Below are positions 53,601 through 61,565 of a stretch of 64,000 bases of DNA, piece by piece. Below the pieces are notes generated by a model that did no database searches, was not told the origin of the DNA, and saw nothing but the letters and a program-made list of their open reading frames with translations. The stretch spans positions 248,001 through 312,000 of the forward strand of contig CAVVOI010000013.1 of assembly GCA_963749825.1 (NCBI GenBank). Reading direction: 5' to 3'. This DNA comes from UBA11865 sp963749825 (GTDB lineage: Bacteria; Chloroflexota; Anaerolineae; Promineifilales; Promineifilaceae). The first letter of the stretch is position 1, and each line of letters opens with the position of its first letter. Both the position numbers and the translations under genes were made by a program.

Positions 53601-55929
53601 CTAGTTCGGCCTGGCCTTTCACCGTGACGCCGTCGCTCTCGGTGACCGTGATCCAGATAGTGTGACCCGGTTCGTACCCGCCCTCAATCCAATCATGACC
53701 GTAATTAACCTGCATGACCAGTTCAAGCGCCATGAACGGCCGGTGGTAATAGACGTCGGCATAGTTGACCTCGGTGTTGATGAGCACATAACCCTGGCTG
53801 CCTCGAGGCATATTGTCATAGGTCGCAGTAAAGTTGCCCACAGGACCGCTACTTACTTCCTCGTAGCCGTCATCCCATTCCCCATGGACTTCCACTGCTT
53901 GCTCATCCCAGCCACCGATTTGACCTGAGACTGTCCCTGCGCCGCTATCTACGTTGACCGTGAAGGGATCAGGTATGTTGATGATCACGGGCAAATTGCC
54001 AGCGCCGGCCGTGACGGTGACCGTATCGCCAGGGTTAAGCTGGCCTACGTTTTCTAATTCCCAGCAACCGCCGCACCCGGGATCGGAATGGGCCATGAAT
54101 TGGCCATCGGGCGCATCCACTGTGACGTCAACATCGGGGATAGCCTGGCCCCACATATTGCTATCGCCTTCGGTCTCAAGCCAGAGAGATACCGCTTCGA
54201 CCTCGCCGCCGGTGAAAGCTACATCTTCGTAGACATTGTCTGACTCGTTGATATCGCCATCCGGCGTATTGATCTCTATCGTGTTGGTGTAATATCGTGG
54301 CCGCTCCCACGGATCATCCAGGTTGACATCGAACCAGATCATCCCTCGATCACCAGGCTCGAGTTCGGCGATCTCAAACAACCATTGATGTTGCGCTTCA
54401 TCAAAGGAGTAGTTGAAATCACTTGGAGAGTCCCATGAGGGTTCATTTGCCTGCGTGGTGCTCACCGGCAAAGTATCCGTAAGAGCGACATTAGAATAAG
54501 GGACCGTGCCAATGTTGGCGAAGGTAATCTCGTAAGCCAATTGTTGCCCTTCATCGATCCATTCATGCGATTTGCCGACCATCAAGTTTGGTCCTGGCGG
54601 ATTGATATTCACACTTTGGCAATCCTTGTTGTCATCCGGCCCAGAGTCATCATAGCCGCTGCCAATCTCCACGCAGTTTTGGACTGGGACGCCTATTTCC
54701 ATCGTGTCGGTGATGCTCATTTGGATGTGGAACCAACGAGATATGGCTACGGGTATTGGGTCCAATTCCCATACTAACAAATTACCAACGATCGTTGGAT
54801 CGGGCAGAGGCTCGTTTTCGTTTGGTTGGTTGCCTCCCCAATGCGCATATTCGTAAGTAAAGCCTGCTGGTACAGTCTCGGTAATGACGACTGGAGTGCT
54901 GACATTTCCACGATTTGCAAAGTCGATGAAGTAATTGATCCAGCCACCCGGAACAGGCACTTGGGCATGGATATCTTTTCCAATATCTAAGTCATAGCGA
55001 GGTGGGCTGGCGGTCACACAACAATGGTCCGTCGTGTCATTTTCTGGATCGACGTCATCGTCTGCATAGATGACAGCCCGATTTTCTAGGGATGTGCCTT
55101 CCGGCACGTCAGCGTTTAAGAGCACCTCGAGATCGATCTCTCCACACTGATCGCCCGGCAATCCTGGAGCAAAAAGAGTTATCTGGTTATCGCTAATGGC
55201 TACCTGCTGCCAGAAATTATTCCACCAAGGTTGCGGTTGCCATCCCTGAAGCGTGGTTTCGGCCGGTAAAGTATCAGTCAACCAAACAGAACTGGCGGCA
55301 GCCCCCCGATTGTTACACCATTCCAGCGTATATAAGAATAGTTCACCCGGATTGGGATCGTCCGGCTCAGAGCGTTTATCGATTCCGACTTCGACCTCAT
55401 CCTCATAAATGTCGACCGGATCAGAGCAGGCGTCATCATTATCCGGATTCGGATCGCCCGGGGTCGTCGTGGTAATGGTGACGCAATTCGATTCGATAAC
55501 CGCCGTTCCGGTTGGCGCACCAGCTGAAACTGCGGCAGTGACCATGAATACGGCATTCTCTCCTGGTTCCATGCTGCCGAGATTCCAGGTCACTGTGCCA
55601 CCTGGACCTTGGCTGGGTGTCACGCCGCTCGTGTCATCAGCCCAGCCGGCCCATTGGGCAGGCAGCGTATCGACGATGGTGACATCATCAGCCGTTACTT
55701 CTCCATTGTTGACATAATATATACCGTAGACGAATGAGCCGCCTGGGCGCGCATGACCTCCAGTATTCCACTTAGAAATCCCCATATCTGGCAGGCCAAC
55801 GACCGGCTTCATGTCAGGCGATCGGGCGGGAAAAGCCTCTGCAGGCCTCAAGGACATCAAGGATAAGAAAAAAGTGAGGCCGGCAATGGTGCCGGCAAAT
55901 AGAACAGAAATCAATAAGATGCGCTTCAT
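50677..55929 (-). CDS. Giant secreted protein with DUF11-type repeats
   Basis: 1750 residues with a signal peptide (MKRILLISVLFAGTIAGL..., cleavage near AEA) and an excellent ribosome site (AGGAGG, 5 nt). Nine DUF11-like beta-sandwich units are marked by TDTLPA-type motifs: four before and five after a central region. The central region (about residues 630-1090) holds a duplicated domain: VNYGHDWIEGGYEPGHTIWI and VNYAHDWVGIDYPLDHTFWI, each followed by AELES/AEIET and a GDWVFGQVDNGY-like strand. The protein ends in YPLYLPIIIK, without LPxTG or a membrane helix. It is very acidic and is probably a surface or sheath component. Palindromes upstream may control it. Confidence 0.9.
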   Translation of the reverse strand: MKRILLISVLFAGTIAGLTFFLSLMSLRPAEAFPARSPDMKPVVGLPDMGISKWNTGGHARPGGSFVYGIYYVNNGEVTADDVTIVDTLPAQWAGWADDTSGVTPSQGPGGTVTWNLGSMEPGENAVFMVTAAVSAGAPTGTAVIESNCVTITTTTPGDPNPDNDDACSDPVDIYEDEVEVGIDKRSEPDDPNPGELFLYTLEWCNNRGAAASSVWLTDTLPAETTLQGWQPQPWWNNFWQQVAISDNQITLFAPGLPGDQCGEIDLEVLLNADVPEGTSLENRAVIYADDDVDPENDTTDHCCVTASPPRYDLDIGKDIHAQVPVPGGWINYFIDFANRGNVSTPVVITETVPAGFTYEYAHWGGNQPNENEPLPDPTIVGNLLVWELDPIPVAISRWFHIQMSITDTMEIGVPVQNCVEIGSGYDDSGPDDNKDCQSVNINPPGPNLMVGKSHEWIDEGQQLAYEITFANIGTVPYSNVALTDTLPVSTTQANEPSWDSPSDFNYSFDEAQHQWLFEIAELEPGDRGMIWFDVNLDDPWERPRYYTNTIEINTPDGDINESDNVYEDVAFTGGEVEAVSLWLETEGDSNMWGQAIPDVDVTVDAPDGQFMAHSDPGCGGCWELENVGQLNPGDTVTVTAGAGNLPVIINIPDPFTVNVDSGAGTVSGQIGGWDEQAVEVHGEWDDGYEEVSSGPVGNFTATYDNMPRGSQGYVLINTEVNYADVYYHRPFMALELVMQVNYGHDWIEGGYEPGHTIWITVTESDGVTVKGQAELESDYLPWWDGQSGFSTDWPGWNGDRPDMMPGDWVFGQVDNGYTTTLRIGDVNEQLDVDADLMSGLLEAAWLSPSLVDIRCEIWEENGPDGIEVPGVDPDGGDFECDFSGIWDIQNRDTVTIRYIQPDNNEIMNSFSGPWTRVNYAHDWVGIDYPLDHTFWITVTDSLGAVKATAEIETISNGGWNGSGFGSEDEWVPGRPDITPGDYVYFSSDDGYDNTVRVGMIDGTLNIDTDSVGGPIHADWFGSLLLDVECHPWGAPEGTPSKESSAAADGTQPFECSWDPDTEWNIEPGQQVAAMYIEPDGDRVIDVYADPAPDMRIDKWPVGNQVAPGGPVVFGISYQNDGNAAADMVIITDTLPANTTYIDDTSGVTPQIDGNKLTWLFGPVDVDDYHQFSLVLKNSANDGDTLINEVEIVAPFDSNTDNNQSQAEIEVIDDLPDPYVHKQAEPNDPAAGQTFVYRIMYGNNRPVASEGVWLTDTIPANTSIVSWFSENSYDLWSEINANGKLELYAPSIPGDWHDQIILRLKVDDDVPVETQLINNVVIDSVVDDDFGNNSHEYGEVWIGDPYWNGSVDKNFAWGQLVPGGEIEFHVHVHNSGNMAAQMWLTDTLPASTDLIRSYSWDGVNYIPNWPDSLVDNIAVWDLGIVEPGAFYDFELRLAIDGDLDPDSDLTNCATIGIDGNDSWPFDDEACLVETVRDFGPNLRVSKESWWDGNERLGYQLRLENIGNERLENIWVTDTYPLSTTFTGDWWVNHGPWITITHESSLRQLVFWAEVLEPGDTAQIGFRVDVDSPGVQGLAYTNMVEAPITGDVNMADNSDQVTSMTGPDIYVKKWLSGGEVEAGALVTFTVEFGNKNLQPWETTSMSYLTDTLPAEMAFITATVPWNPGKTWQPMSSDDGVLVWEWDYMCPGCWWQFELTVQINDTVSLGDEMANKLEMYSTEDVEYNYENNQYIFTVGIKKYPLYLPIIIK

Positions 55930-56038
55930 TATTTCCTCCTGATAGTGATCCCCGTCGCGAGATTGGGGAATACCGTATGAGCCAAACGCGTAGACTTCCT
56001 GGCTTTTCAGCTTAATCGTTTGTTATCCTTCGCAGAAA

Positions 56039-56074
56039 GTGACAAATGGCACTTATGAATATGACAAATGTCAT
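56039..56074 (-). promoter_or_regulatory. Two tandem palindromes upstream of the DUF11 gene
   Basis: GTGACAAATGGCAC (56039-56052, imperfect) and ATGACAAATGTCAT (56061-56074, near-perfect) have centres 22 bp apart, two helical turns, and a further TTGACAAT follows at 56083-56090. This suits a dimeric regulator binding cooperatively. The rest of 55930-56207 shows no gene. Confidence 0.5.
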
Positions 56075-56207
56075 TCGTGAGTTTGACAATATAGTACCGA
56101 GGTAGGACTCTCCCCAACGAGGTCCGATTGCCGGGCTTCTCAATCAGAGAATTGGGCATGTAATTAGAGCTTGACCTTCCTAAAATGAATAGGCGATCTC
56201 TGTGAAT

Positions 56208-56921
56208 TTAATTGGGTCGTTTCCGGCCGCCGAAGATGGCGTGCCCGGCTTTCAGCCAGTGAACATCGATCTCGATGAACCCGACCGCTTCCAGCCATTT
56301 CAATTGTTCAAACAAGCCGGAGGGTTTGTCGTTGGGATCTGGATAACGGTATAGGTTCCATTTTTTATGAACGAATTGCTCAAAGCCGGATTCGTTACCG
56401 TCAAGATCCTTAGCTCGGCAGCGAACGGCTACATCCCAGGCATCGGCGGCAACTCTTAATCCAGCTTTGCTAGTTGGCTGTATGAGATCGGCAATGATGA
56501 AAGCACCGCCACGAGTCAACATCCGATAGATATCCTCAAAAAGGTCTTGTTTCTGTTGACTATCAAGGTGGTGAATCACTAAGGAGGAAACGACTGCCAG
56601 TGGATTCCAGGAGGGCTGCCGCCAGGAATCATCTGTTAAGTCAAAAATGCGCGTTTCAAAACGGTTGCCATAGCGAGCCAATCTATGGCGGGCTTGGCGT
56701 AACATCTCTACCGAACCATCATAACCATGAACCGTACAGGCGGCGAAATGGGCCAATACCGTTTCTGCCAACAGTCCATCACCACAGCCCAATTCGAGGA
56801 GATGAAAAGGCTCTTGCTGGCCCGGAATGAGGTCGCGAATAATCTGGAATTGGGTTTCCCGCTCGGGCACGAAGTAGCGGCCGTAATCAATGAAAGTTTG
56901 GGAATCATCCTCGTTCCACAT
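56208..56921 (-). CDS. Class I SAM-dependent methyltransferase
   Basis: 237 residues. Motif I is HLLELGCGDGLLAETVLAHF, the acidic SAM loop is VHGYDGSVEMLRQARHR, and motif IV is AVVSSLVIHHLDSQQKQDLF, followed by MLTRGGAFIIADLI. The C-terminal part (FEQLKWLEAVGFIEIDVHWL) is the usual methyltransferase-11/25 end. The acceptor is unknown. It lies 18 bp downstream of recD2 on the same strand, which may be chance or an operon. Confidence 0.88.
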   Translation of the reverse strand: MWNEDDSQTFIDYGRYFVPERETQFQIIRDLIPGQQEPFHLLELGCGDGLLAETVLAHFAACTVHGYDGSVEMLRQARHRLARYGNRFETRIFDLTDDSWRQPSWNPLAVVSSLVIHHLDSQQKQDLFEDIYRMLTRGGAFIIADLIQPTSKAGLRVAADAWDVAVRCRAKDLDGNESGFEQFVHKKWNLYRYPDPNDKPSGLFEQLKWLEAVGFIEIDVHWLKAGHAIFGGRKRPN

Positions 56922-56939
56922 TATAGAGGCCTTCTGAAT

Positions 56940-59234
56940 TTAGTGTTTAAGCCGCCAATCAAGGGCTGTATGTCTGGCGGCGACTTTGTCATTCTTGACG
57001 GCGATGGCGATGGCTTTCCGTGTGCCGACCAGAATGACCAGCTTTTTTGCCCTGGTAACGGCCGTATAGAGCAAGTTGCGCTGGAGCAGCAGATAATGCT
57101 GAGTCATGACAGGTAAGACGATGCATGGATATTCTGAGCCCTGACTTTTATGAACGCTGATGGCATAGGCATGGACCAGTTCATCAGCTTCCAAAAAATC
57201 ATAGACGACTGGAGCGCCGTCAATGCTCACGGTCATTATCTGGCGCACCAGGTCGATTTCGGTGATCCGGCCGATGTCGCCATTGTAGACATTCTTGTCG
57301 TAATTGTTGGAAGTCTGCATCACTTTGTCGCCCACTCGAAATACCCGGCCGCTGATCCGGCGTTCCGGTTTCCGGCCCGGTGGGTTTAAGGCCCCTTGCA
57401 TCAATAGATTCAGATTGGAAACGCCGGTGCTTCCCTGGTACATGGGACTGAGGACCTGGATGTCGTCCAGGGAGTGCAAGCCAAATCTATGGGGTATCCG
57501 CTTCTTCACCACATCCACAACCATTTCGGCCGCTTCATCTGGATCGGCTTTGACAAACAGGAAAAAATCGTCAGCGTCTTTTGGGGTTTCGGGCATCAAA
57601 CCCTGGTTGATCCGGTGAGCGTTGCTAATGATCAAGCTGCCGGCCGCCTGGCGAAAAATGACTTCTAACCGGTGGACTGGGACCACGCCGGAAGCGATTA
57701 AATCTCGTAGAACATCACCGGCCCCGACCGAAGGCAATTGGTCCACATCGCCTACCAGAAGCAAATGGCTGTCTGGGCTGATCGCCTTGACCAAGTTGTT
57801 GGCCAACATCAAATCCAGCATACTTGCTTCGTCGATGATGACCATATCGGCATCTAGAGGGTTTTCCTCGTTTCGACCAAAACCTTCACCCGGTTTGAAT
57901 TCTAGTAATCGGTGAATCGTTTTGGCTTCGCGTCCGGTCGCTTCGGCCAAACGTTTTGCTGCCCGGCCTGTTGGCGAGGCCAAGGCGTACCTGTATTGAT
58001 TTTGCTCGAGCAGATCGAGTAAGGTTCGCAGCGTGGTGGTTTTCCCTGTTCCCGGTCCACCAGTTAGGACCGTAACCTTGTGGTTTATGGCTGTGTGGAG
58101 CGCTCGTTCCTGTTGTTCGGTTAATTTGATATCATTCGCTTGTTTCGCCCCAGAGAAAAACAGGCTTTGTTGTCCGCCTTGTTGGCTATCGATGGCTCTT
58201 GATAGGGACTTGAGGCCAGTTAAACGGCTCGTTGGGTGCTCGATGATTTGCCTCAATCGTCTGGTGACCCCAATTTCAGAAAAATAGAAGGGCGACAAAT
58301 AAACCGCTCTTTCCTCCCTAACCGCTACTGCCGGTTCAAGCGCCGTTGGCGATTCCACCTGAACTTGGCTTTCATAGGTTAATGTTTCTCGTTTGACCAG
58401 GTCGCTTCTTTCCAGCGTCTCGATGACATTGGTCACTTTTTCGCTTTCGACCCCCAGGATTTCAGAGGCTTCAGGCTCTAATTCCTCCTGGGGTACATAA
58501 ACATGGCCTTCGTCTGCCATGCGATTGAGGGTATAGGCGATGCCGGCCTCGATACGATTGGGATCATCGTGAGCCAGTCCCAAAGCCTGGGCGATCTTAT
58601 CGGCCGTCTTGAAGCCGATGCCGTAAATATCCTGGACCATCTTATAAGGTGTGTTCTGGACGATTGCCAGGGAGTCATCACCATATTTTTTGTAGATTTT
58701 GATGGCCAGGTTCGTGGAAACACCGTGCGATTGGAGAAAGAGCATGACGTCTTTTATGGCTCGCTGCTCTTCCCAGGCCTCGACGATGCCGTTGATTCTC
58801 TTTGAGCCGATTCCAGAAACTTCACGCAGGCGTCCGGGCTCTAATTCGATCACATCCAACGATTGATCGCCAAACTCGTCGACAATGCGCCCGGCCATGA
58901 CCGGTCCGATGCCCCTGATAAGACCCGAGCCCAGGTAACGTTTGATCCCTTCAGTTGAAGCGGGCAAGGCTTGCTCGCACATATCTGCCTGGAATTGGCG
59001 GCCGTGCTTGGCATGATTTGCCCAACGACCGGTCAATTTCAACCATTCGCCGGGATTAAGCTCAGGCAAATTCCCCACCACGGTGATTAATTCCTGCCGG
59101 CCGCTGGCGTATTTAAAGGGCAACATCCCCCGAGAATCCGGCTTCAATCGTAATACCGTATAGCCGTTTTCCTCATTGTAATAGGTTATTCGTTCAACGG
59201 AACCACTGATCTGGTCCTCTGACCGACTGTTCAT
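56940..59234 (-). CDS. recD2: RecD2-type SF1 DNA helicase
   Basis: 764 residues from the ATG at 59234 (an in-frame start at 59270 adds 12 unlikely residues). The N-terminal RecD2 region has SGSVERITYYNEENGYTVLR and helix-hairpin-helix motifs (LREVSGIGSKRINGIVEAWE, IQDIYGIGFKTADKIAQALG equivalents). The helicase core has VLTGGPGTGKTTTLRTLL (Walker A), KTIHRLLEF, VGDVDQLPSVGAGDVL (motif III) and YAISVHKSQGSEYPCIVLPV with ALTRAK-like TAVTRAKK (motifs V-VI). RecD2 is a 5'-3' helicase outside RecBCD that acts in repair and replication stress. Confidence 0.95.
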   Translation of the reverse strand: MNSRSEDQISGSVERITYYNEENGYTVLRLKPDSRGMLPFKYASGRQELITVVGNLPELNPGEWLKLTGRWANHAKHGRQFQADMCEQALPASTEGIKRYLGSGLIRGIGPVMAGRIVDEFGDQSLDVIELEPGRLREVSGIGSKRINGIVEAWEEQRAIKDVMLFLQSHGVSTNLAIKIYKKYGDDSLAIVQNTPYKMVQDIYGIGFKTADKIAQALGLAHDDPNRIEAGIAYTLNRMADEGHVYVPQEELEPEASEILGVESEKVTNVIETLERSDLVKRETLTYESQVQVESPTALEPAVAVREERAVYLSPFYFSEIGVTRRLRQIIEHPTSRLTGLKSLSRAIDSQQGGQQSLFFSGAKQANDIKLTEQQERALHTAINHKVTVLTGGPGTGKTTTLRTLLDLLEQNQYRYALASPTGRAAKRLAEATGREAKTIHRLLEFKPGEGFGRNEENPLDADMVIIDEASMLDLMLANNLVKAISPDSHLLLVGDVDQLPSVGAGDVLRDLIASGVVPVHRLEVIFRQAAGSLIISNAHRINQGLMPETPKDADDFFLFVKADPDEAAEMVVDVVKKRIPHRFGLHSLDDIQVLSPMYQGSTGVSNLNLLMQGALNPPGRKPERRISGRVFRVGDKVMQTSNNYDKNVYNGDIGRITEIDLVRQIMTVSIDGAPVVYDFLEADELVHAYAISVHKSQGSEYPCIVLPVMTQHYLLLQRNLLYTAVTRAKKLVILVGTRKAIAIAVKNDKVAARHTALDWRLKH

Positions 59235-59409
59235 GCAGACATTGTACCTGCTGGCGAAGCAAATGTTCAAACACTGAATTTTTACCAGGGCGGTTCAGTT
59301 TAGGGGTAAAACGAAGATCAATATTCACGGAAAAGGTCTCATTTGAGATATGGTCTCTGCCAAGTTCTAACTACAAACGGTCAAGGAATTGTTAATAGTC
59401 TAGGTTCCC

Positions 59410-59928
59410 TCAGCTTGCCGGGCCTGGTTGGCTAGAACCGCTTCCGAAACCCTGGACGATGGCGATGATGCCCGCGCCTAAACTGGTCAACAACACAATG
59501 GGGGTCAAAATGAACCAGCCAATAACCGGCGCAAAACCGGCCGAGACCAGCAAGGTAGCCGCTCCTAATTTACGGCCGGTTGTCAACGGTTGGGCACTGG
59601 TTCGACCGGCAAGAAGGTTCACCATTCCCGCCAGGCCGAAGGTCATGACGGTCAGGATTATTAAAACCAAGGTTAAGGCTGCCAGGCCAAAAAGGCTGCC
59701 CAGACCACCGGGAAATTGCTCTCCTATCTGGGCAAAACCGGCCGCTACGGCAAAAAAGAATAGAAAATTTACCCCGCCTAAAAAGAACGATCGACCGGGC
59801 ATCGTGCCCTGAATGTTGGCGGCCAGACTGCTCAAACCTGGAAAAAGAAGCGTAATTGTCACCAGCAGGGCGATGATAGTCGCGCCGCCGGCTAAAGCTA
59901 ATAAGATTGCTGAAAATAATTGTGCCAT
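59410..59928 (-). CDS. Four-helix membrane protein of the sigma/anti-sigma operon
   Basis: 172 residues with four hydrophobic segments (about 5-30, 45-65, 75-105 and 120-155) and a Gly/Ser/Pro tail. No catalytic motif is seen. It begins AAGGT-5 nt-ATG, 91 bp after the anti-sigma gene in the same direction, so it is probably cotranscribed with the ECF pair and may be an envelope sensor or effector. I know no named family. Confidence 0.75.
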   Translation of the reverse strand: MAQLFSAILLALAGGATIIALLVTITLLFPGLSSLAANIQGTMPGRSFFLGGVNFLFFFAVAAGFAQIGEQFPGGLGSLFGLAALTLVLIILTVMTFGLAGMVNLLAGRTSAQPLTTGRKLGAATLLVSAGFAPVIGWFILTPIVLLTSLGAGIIAIVQGFGSGSSQPGPAS

Positions 59929-60018
59929 TTTTTACCTTCCACCTTCTTGACCTGTTGATCTTGATCCCGGATCCTGACCGACTCTCTTTAGCCAATAAAT
60001 CGACGATCCTCGCCGAAG

Positions 60019-60606
60019 TTATTTAGTTCTTTGCCTCTCAACTCGTAGCAGCATGCTGTTGCCAACTAGCCAGATTATCAGGGTTAGGGTGATTACCAGG
60101 ACCCACTGGCCGGCCGATAAGAAAAGAGGCGATTCAATCGAACCGGCTGCTTGTGTAACCGTGCCGGTCAATGTTTCTATCAACTCAGCCGGTTGGTTCA
60201 AGATATTCTCTACTGGCAACTCGTTTAACGCCTCGGGTACATTTTGACCGGCCTGGATTAGCCAATTACCGGCCGATGGCCACAGGACAATCGCCATGAG
60301 AAGGATGACTAATACCTGAAAGGTAATCAAGACCGCCAACCAGAGTGGTATCCGGCTTGCCGCTTCTGGCTTCTGAATTTGGGCCATTACCTCGGACGAT
60401 ACGTCGCTTGAGATGGCAATGTCTTGGATGCTATCTAAAGCCTGGAAGACGAGCCTAAGATCATCCGCCCGGCGCCGGCAATCGGCGCACCCTTCCAGGT
60501 GTTGATCAACCGCCGTCCGGGAGGATGGTTCCAGGTTGTTATCTAGATACTCGTTAAGTGTATCGTCGTCTAAATGGACTATCGGCGTAACCTGATTGTT
60601 TTCCAT
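60019..60606 (-). CDS. Anti-sigma factor with zinc-finger (zf-HC2) domain
   Basis: 195 residues. The N-terminal ZAS motif is VDQHLEGCADCRRRADDLRL (H-x3-C-x2-C), following the LNEYLDNNL helix. A membrane helix (about residues 93-118, LAVLITFQVLVILLMAIVLW) and a second hydrophobic segment near the C-terminus (WVLVITLTLIIWLVG) frame a ~50-residue loop, probably outside. It should hold the ECF sigma factor encoded 25 bp upstream at the membrane until a signal releases it. Confidence 0.88.
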   Translation of the reverse strand: MENNQVTPIVHLDDDTLNEYLDNNLEPSSRTAVDQHLEGCADCRRRADDLRLVFQALDSIQDIAISSDVSSEVMAQIQKPEAASRIPLWLAVLITFQVLVILLMAIVLWPSAGNWLIQAGQNVPEALNELPVENILNQPAELIETLTGTVTQAAGSIESPLFLSAGQWVLVITLTLIIWLVGNSMLLRVERQRTK

Positions 60607-60631
60607 TTCTTAATTCAGGAGAAAAAAATTC

Positions 60632-61210
60632 TCACAGCTCGATCTCGTCTAACATCTGGGCCAACATTTTTCTAGCCCTAAATAAATCGCTTTTAACACT
60701 GCTTATGGAACGATCGAGGGTTTCCGCCATTTCCTCATAGCTCAATCCTTGAAAATGCCGTAATTCGATCACGGCTCGATATTGGGGTGGCAAACGCAGG
60801 ATCTTTGCTCGAACTTGACCGGCTGATTCATTGGCGACTGCTTCTTGCTCCGGCGACGGTCCGGCACAGCGCCAGTCATCCATGCTCGCTTTTTCTTGGT
60901 TGGGCCGGTTAACATCCGTTGCCGTTACCGCCGGCCTAACACGTTCCTTTTCCAGCATATTTAAACAGACATTGATGGCGATTCGTTTGAGCCAGGGAAC
61001 GAGCGGCCGTTTTTCGTCGAAGGTGTCCAGCGCTCGAAATGCTCGCAAAAAAGTATCTTGGGCGGCATCTTCAGCATCACGCCTGTTGCCGAACATCCGG
61101 TAAGCTACATTAAAAATTCCTACCTGGTGGCGTCTCACCAGGATCTCAAAGGCCATAAAATCACCTTGCCGGGTGGCTAAAATCAACTCGCGATCGTCTG
61201 TTACAGACAT
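60632..61210 (-). CDS. RNA polymerase ECF-type sigma factor (sigma-70 family, RpoE-like)
   Basis: 192 residues. Region 2 contains FNVAYRMFGNRRDAEDAAQD and TFLRAFRALDTF (core binding and -10 melting). Region 4 contains LPPQYRAVIELRHFQGLSYE and DRSISSVKSDLFRARKML (the -35 HTH). A ~40-residue linker joins them. First gene of an operon with its anti-sigma factor and a membrane protein. It is divergent from the cysteine operon; a 9-bp inverted repeat lies between the two. Confidence 0.93.
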   Translation of the reverse strand: MSVTDDRELILATRQGDFMAFEILVRRHQVGIFNVAYRMFGNRRDAEDAAQDTFLRAFRALDTFDEKRPLVPWLKRIAINVCLNMLEKERVRPAVTATDVNRPNQEKASMDDWRCAGPSPEQEAVANESAGQVRAKILRLPPQYRAVIELRHFQGLSYEEMAETLDRSISSVKSDLFRARKMLAQMLDEIEL

Positions 61211-61233
61211 GTCTACCAGATATTACCGTCATT

Positions 61234-61280
61234 GTGCCAAAAAAGTTGCAGCAAAATACGGCAAGATTCACTTTTGGCAC
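61234..61280. promoter_or_regulatory. 9-bp inverted repeat between rpoE-like and cysteine operon promoters
   Basis: GTGCCAAAA (61234-61242) and TTTTGGCAC (61272-61280) are perfect inverse copies, centres 38 bp apart. They lie upstream of the cysM -35 box and in the leader or promoter region of the sigma gene, so they may be operator half-sites or twin promoter elements. Confidence 0.4.
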
Positions 61281-61305
61281 CTCGTTTTTTTGGAATCTTG
61301 ATTAC

Positions 61306-61333
61306 TTGACATCGAAATCGCCTGTGCTATACT
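61306..61333 (+). promoter_or_regulatory. Consensus sigma-70-like promoter of the cysteine operon
   Basis: TTGACA (61306-61311) and TATACT (61328-61333) with a 16-bp spacer and an extended TGC before the -10. It is the best promoter in the window. Transcription should begin near 61340, about 225 nt before cysM. Confidence 0.85.
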
Positions 61334-61374
61334 CTCGCCTAAGTAGGTTTTTATCAAAATATTGAGGTTTATTC

Positions 61375-61413
61375 ATGTTGCGACAATGCATGTGTATGAG
61401 GCGAGGGAGATAG
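61375..61413 (+). CDS. Twelve-codon cysteine leader peptide (upstream ORF)
   Basis: The frame reads MLRQCMCMRRGR and a TAG stop, with cysteine codons TGC and TGT at 61387-61389 and 61393-61395. The ribosome site GAGG (61364-61367) is 7 nt ahead of the ATG, which lies ~35 nt after the probable transcription start. Such a short ORF with two Cys out of twelve is not expected by chance in a leader of cysteine genes. Position and content suit a peptide whose translation rate reports cysteinyl-tRNA charging. Confidence 0.7.
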   Translation: MLRQCMCMRRGR

Positions 61414-61516
61414 CTGCTTCGTCCCGATCTTGAAAGCAAGGCGATAGATTGACCAACGGCGGCAGCCACACCCTCGCAGAAGCGACCCGGTAGGCATTAG
61501 CCGCCGTTTTTGTTTT
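61401..61516 (+). terminator. Attenuator: competing stem and intrinsic terminator in the cysM leader
   Basis: Terminator arms AACGGCGGC (61455-61463) and GCCGCCGTT (61500-61508) form 9 bp and are followed by TTTTTGTTTT. A competing 7-bp stem pairs GCGAGGG (61401-61407, codons 9-11 of the leader ORF) with CCCTCGC (61471-61477), which is inside the terminator loop; the two stems cross and should exclude one another. A small hairpin CTTG-AAAG-CAAG (61429-61440) lies between. Confidence 0.7.
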
Positions 61517-61565
61517 CTACAGAAATTTATCATCTTTTATCTCTTGCTTTAGGAATAACTACATT

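Noticed and set aside
50677..55929. CRISPR-like or tandem DNA repeats within the DUF11 gene
   Set aside because: The periodicity is at protein level only; nucleotide copies are diverged and of unequal length.
61381..61510. SAM, cobalamin or other known riboswitch in the cysM leader
   Set aside because: I could not match any consensus core (no SAM-I kink-turn region, no B12 box). The leader ORF with Cys codons explains the region better.
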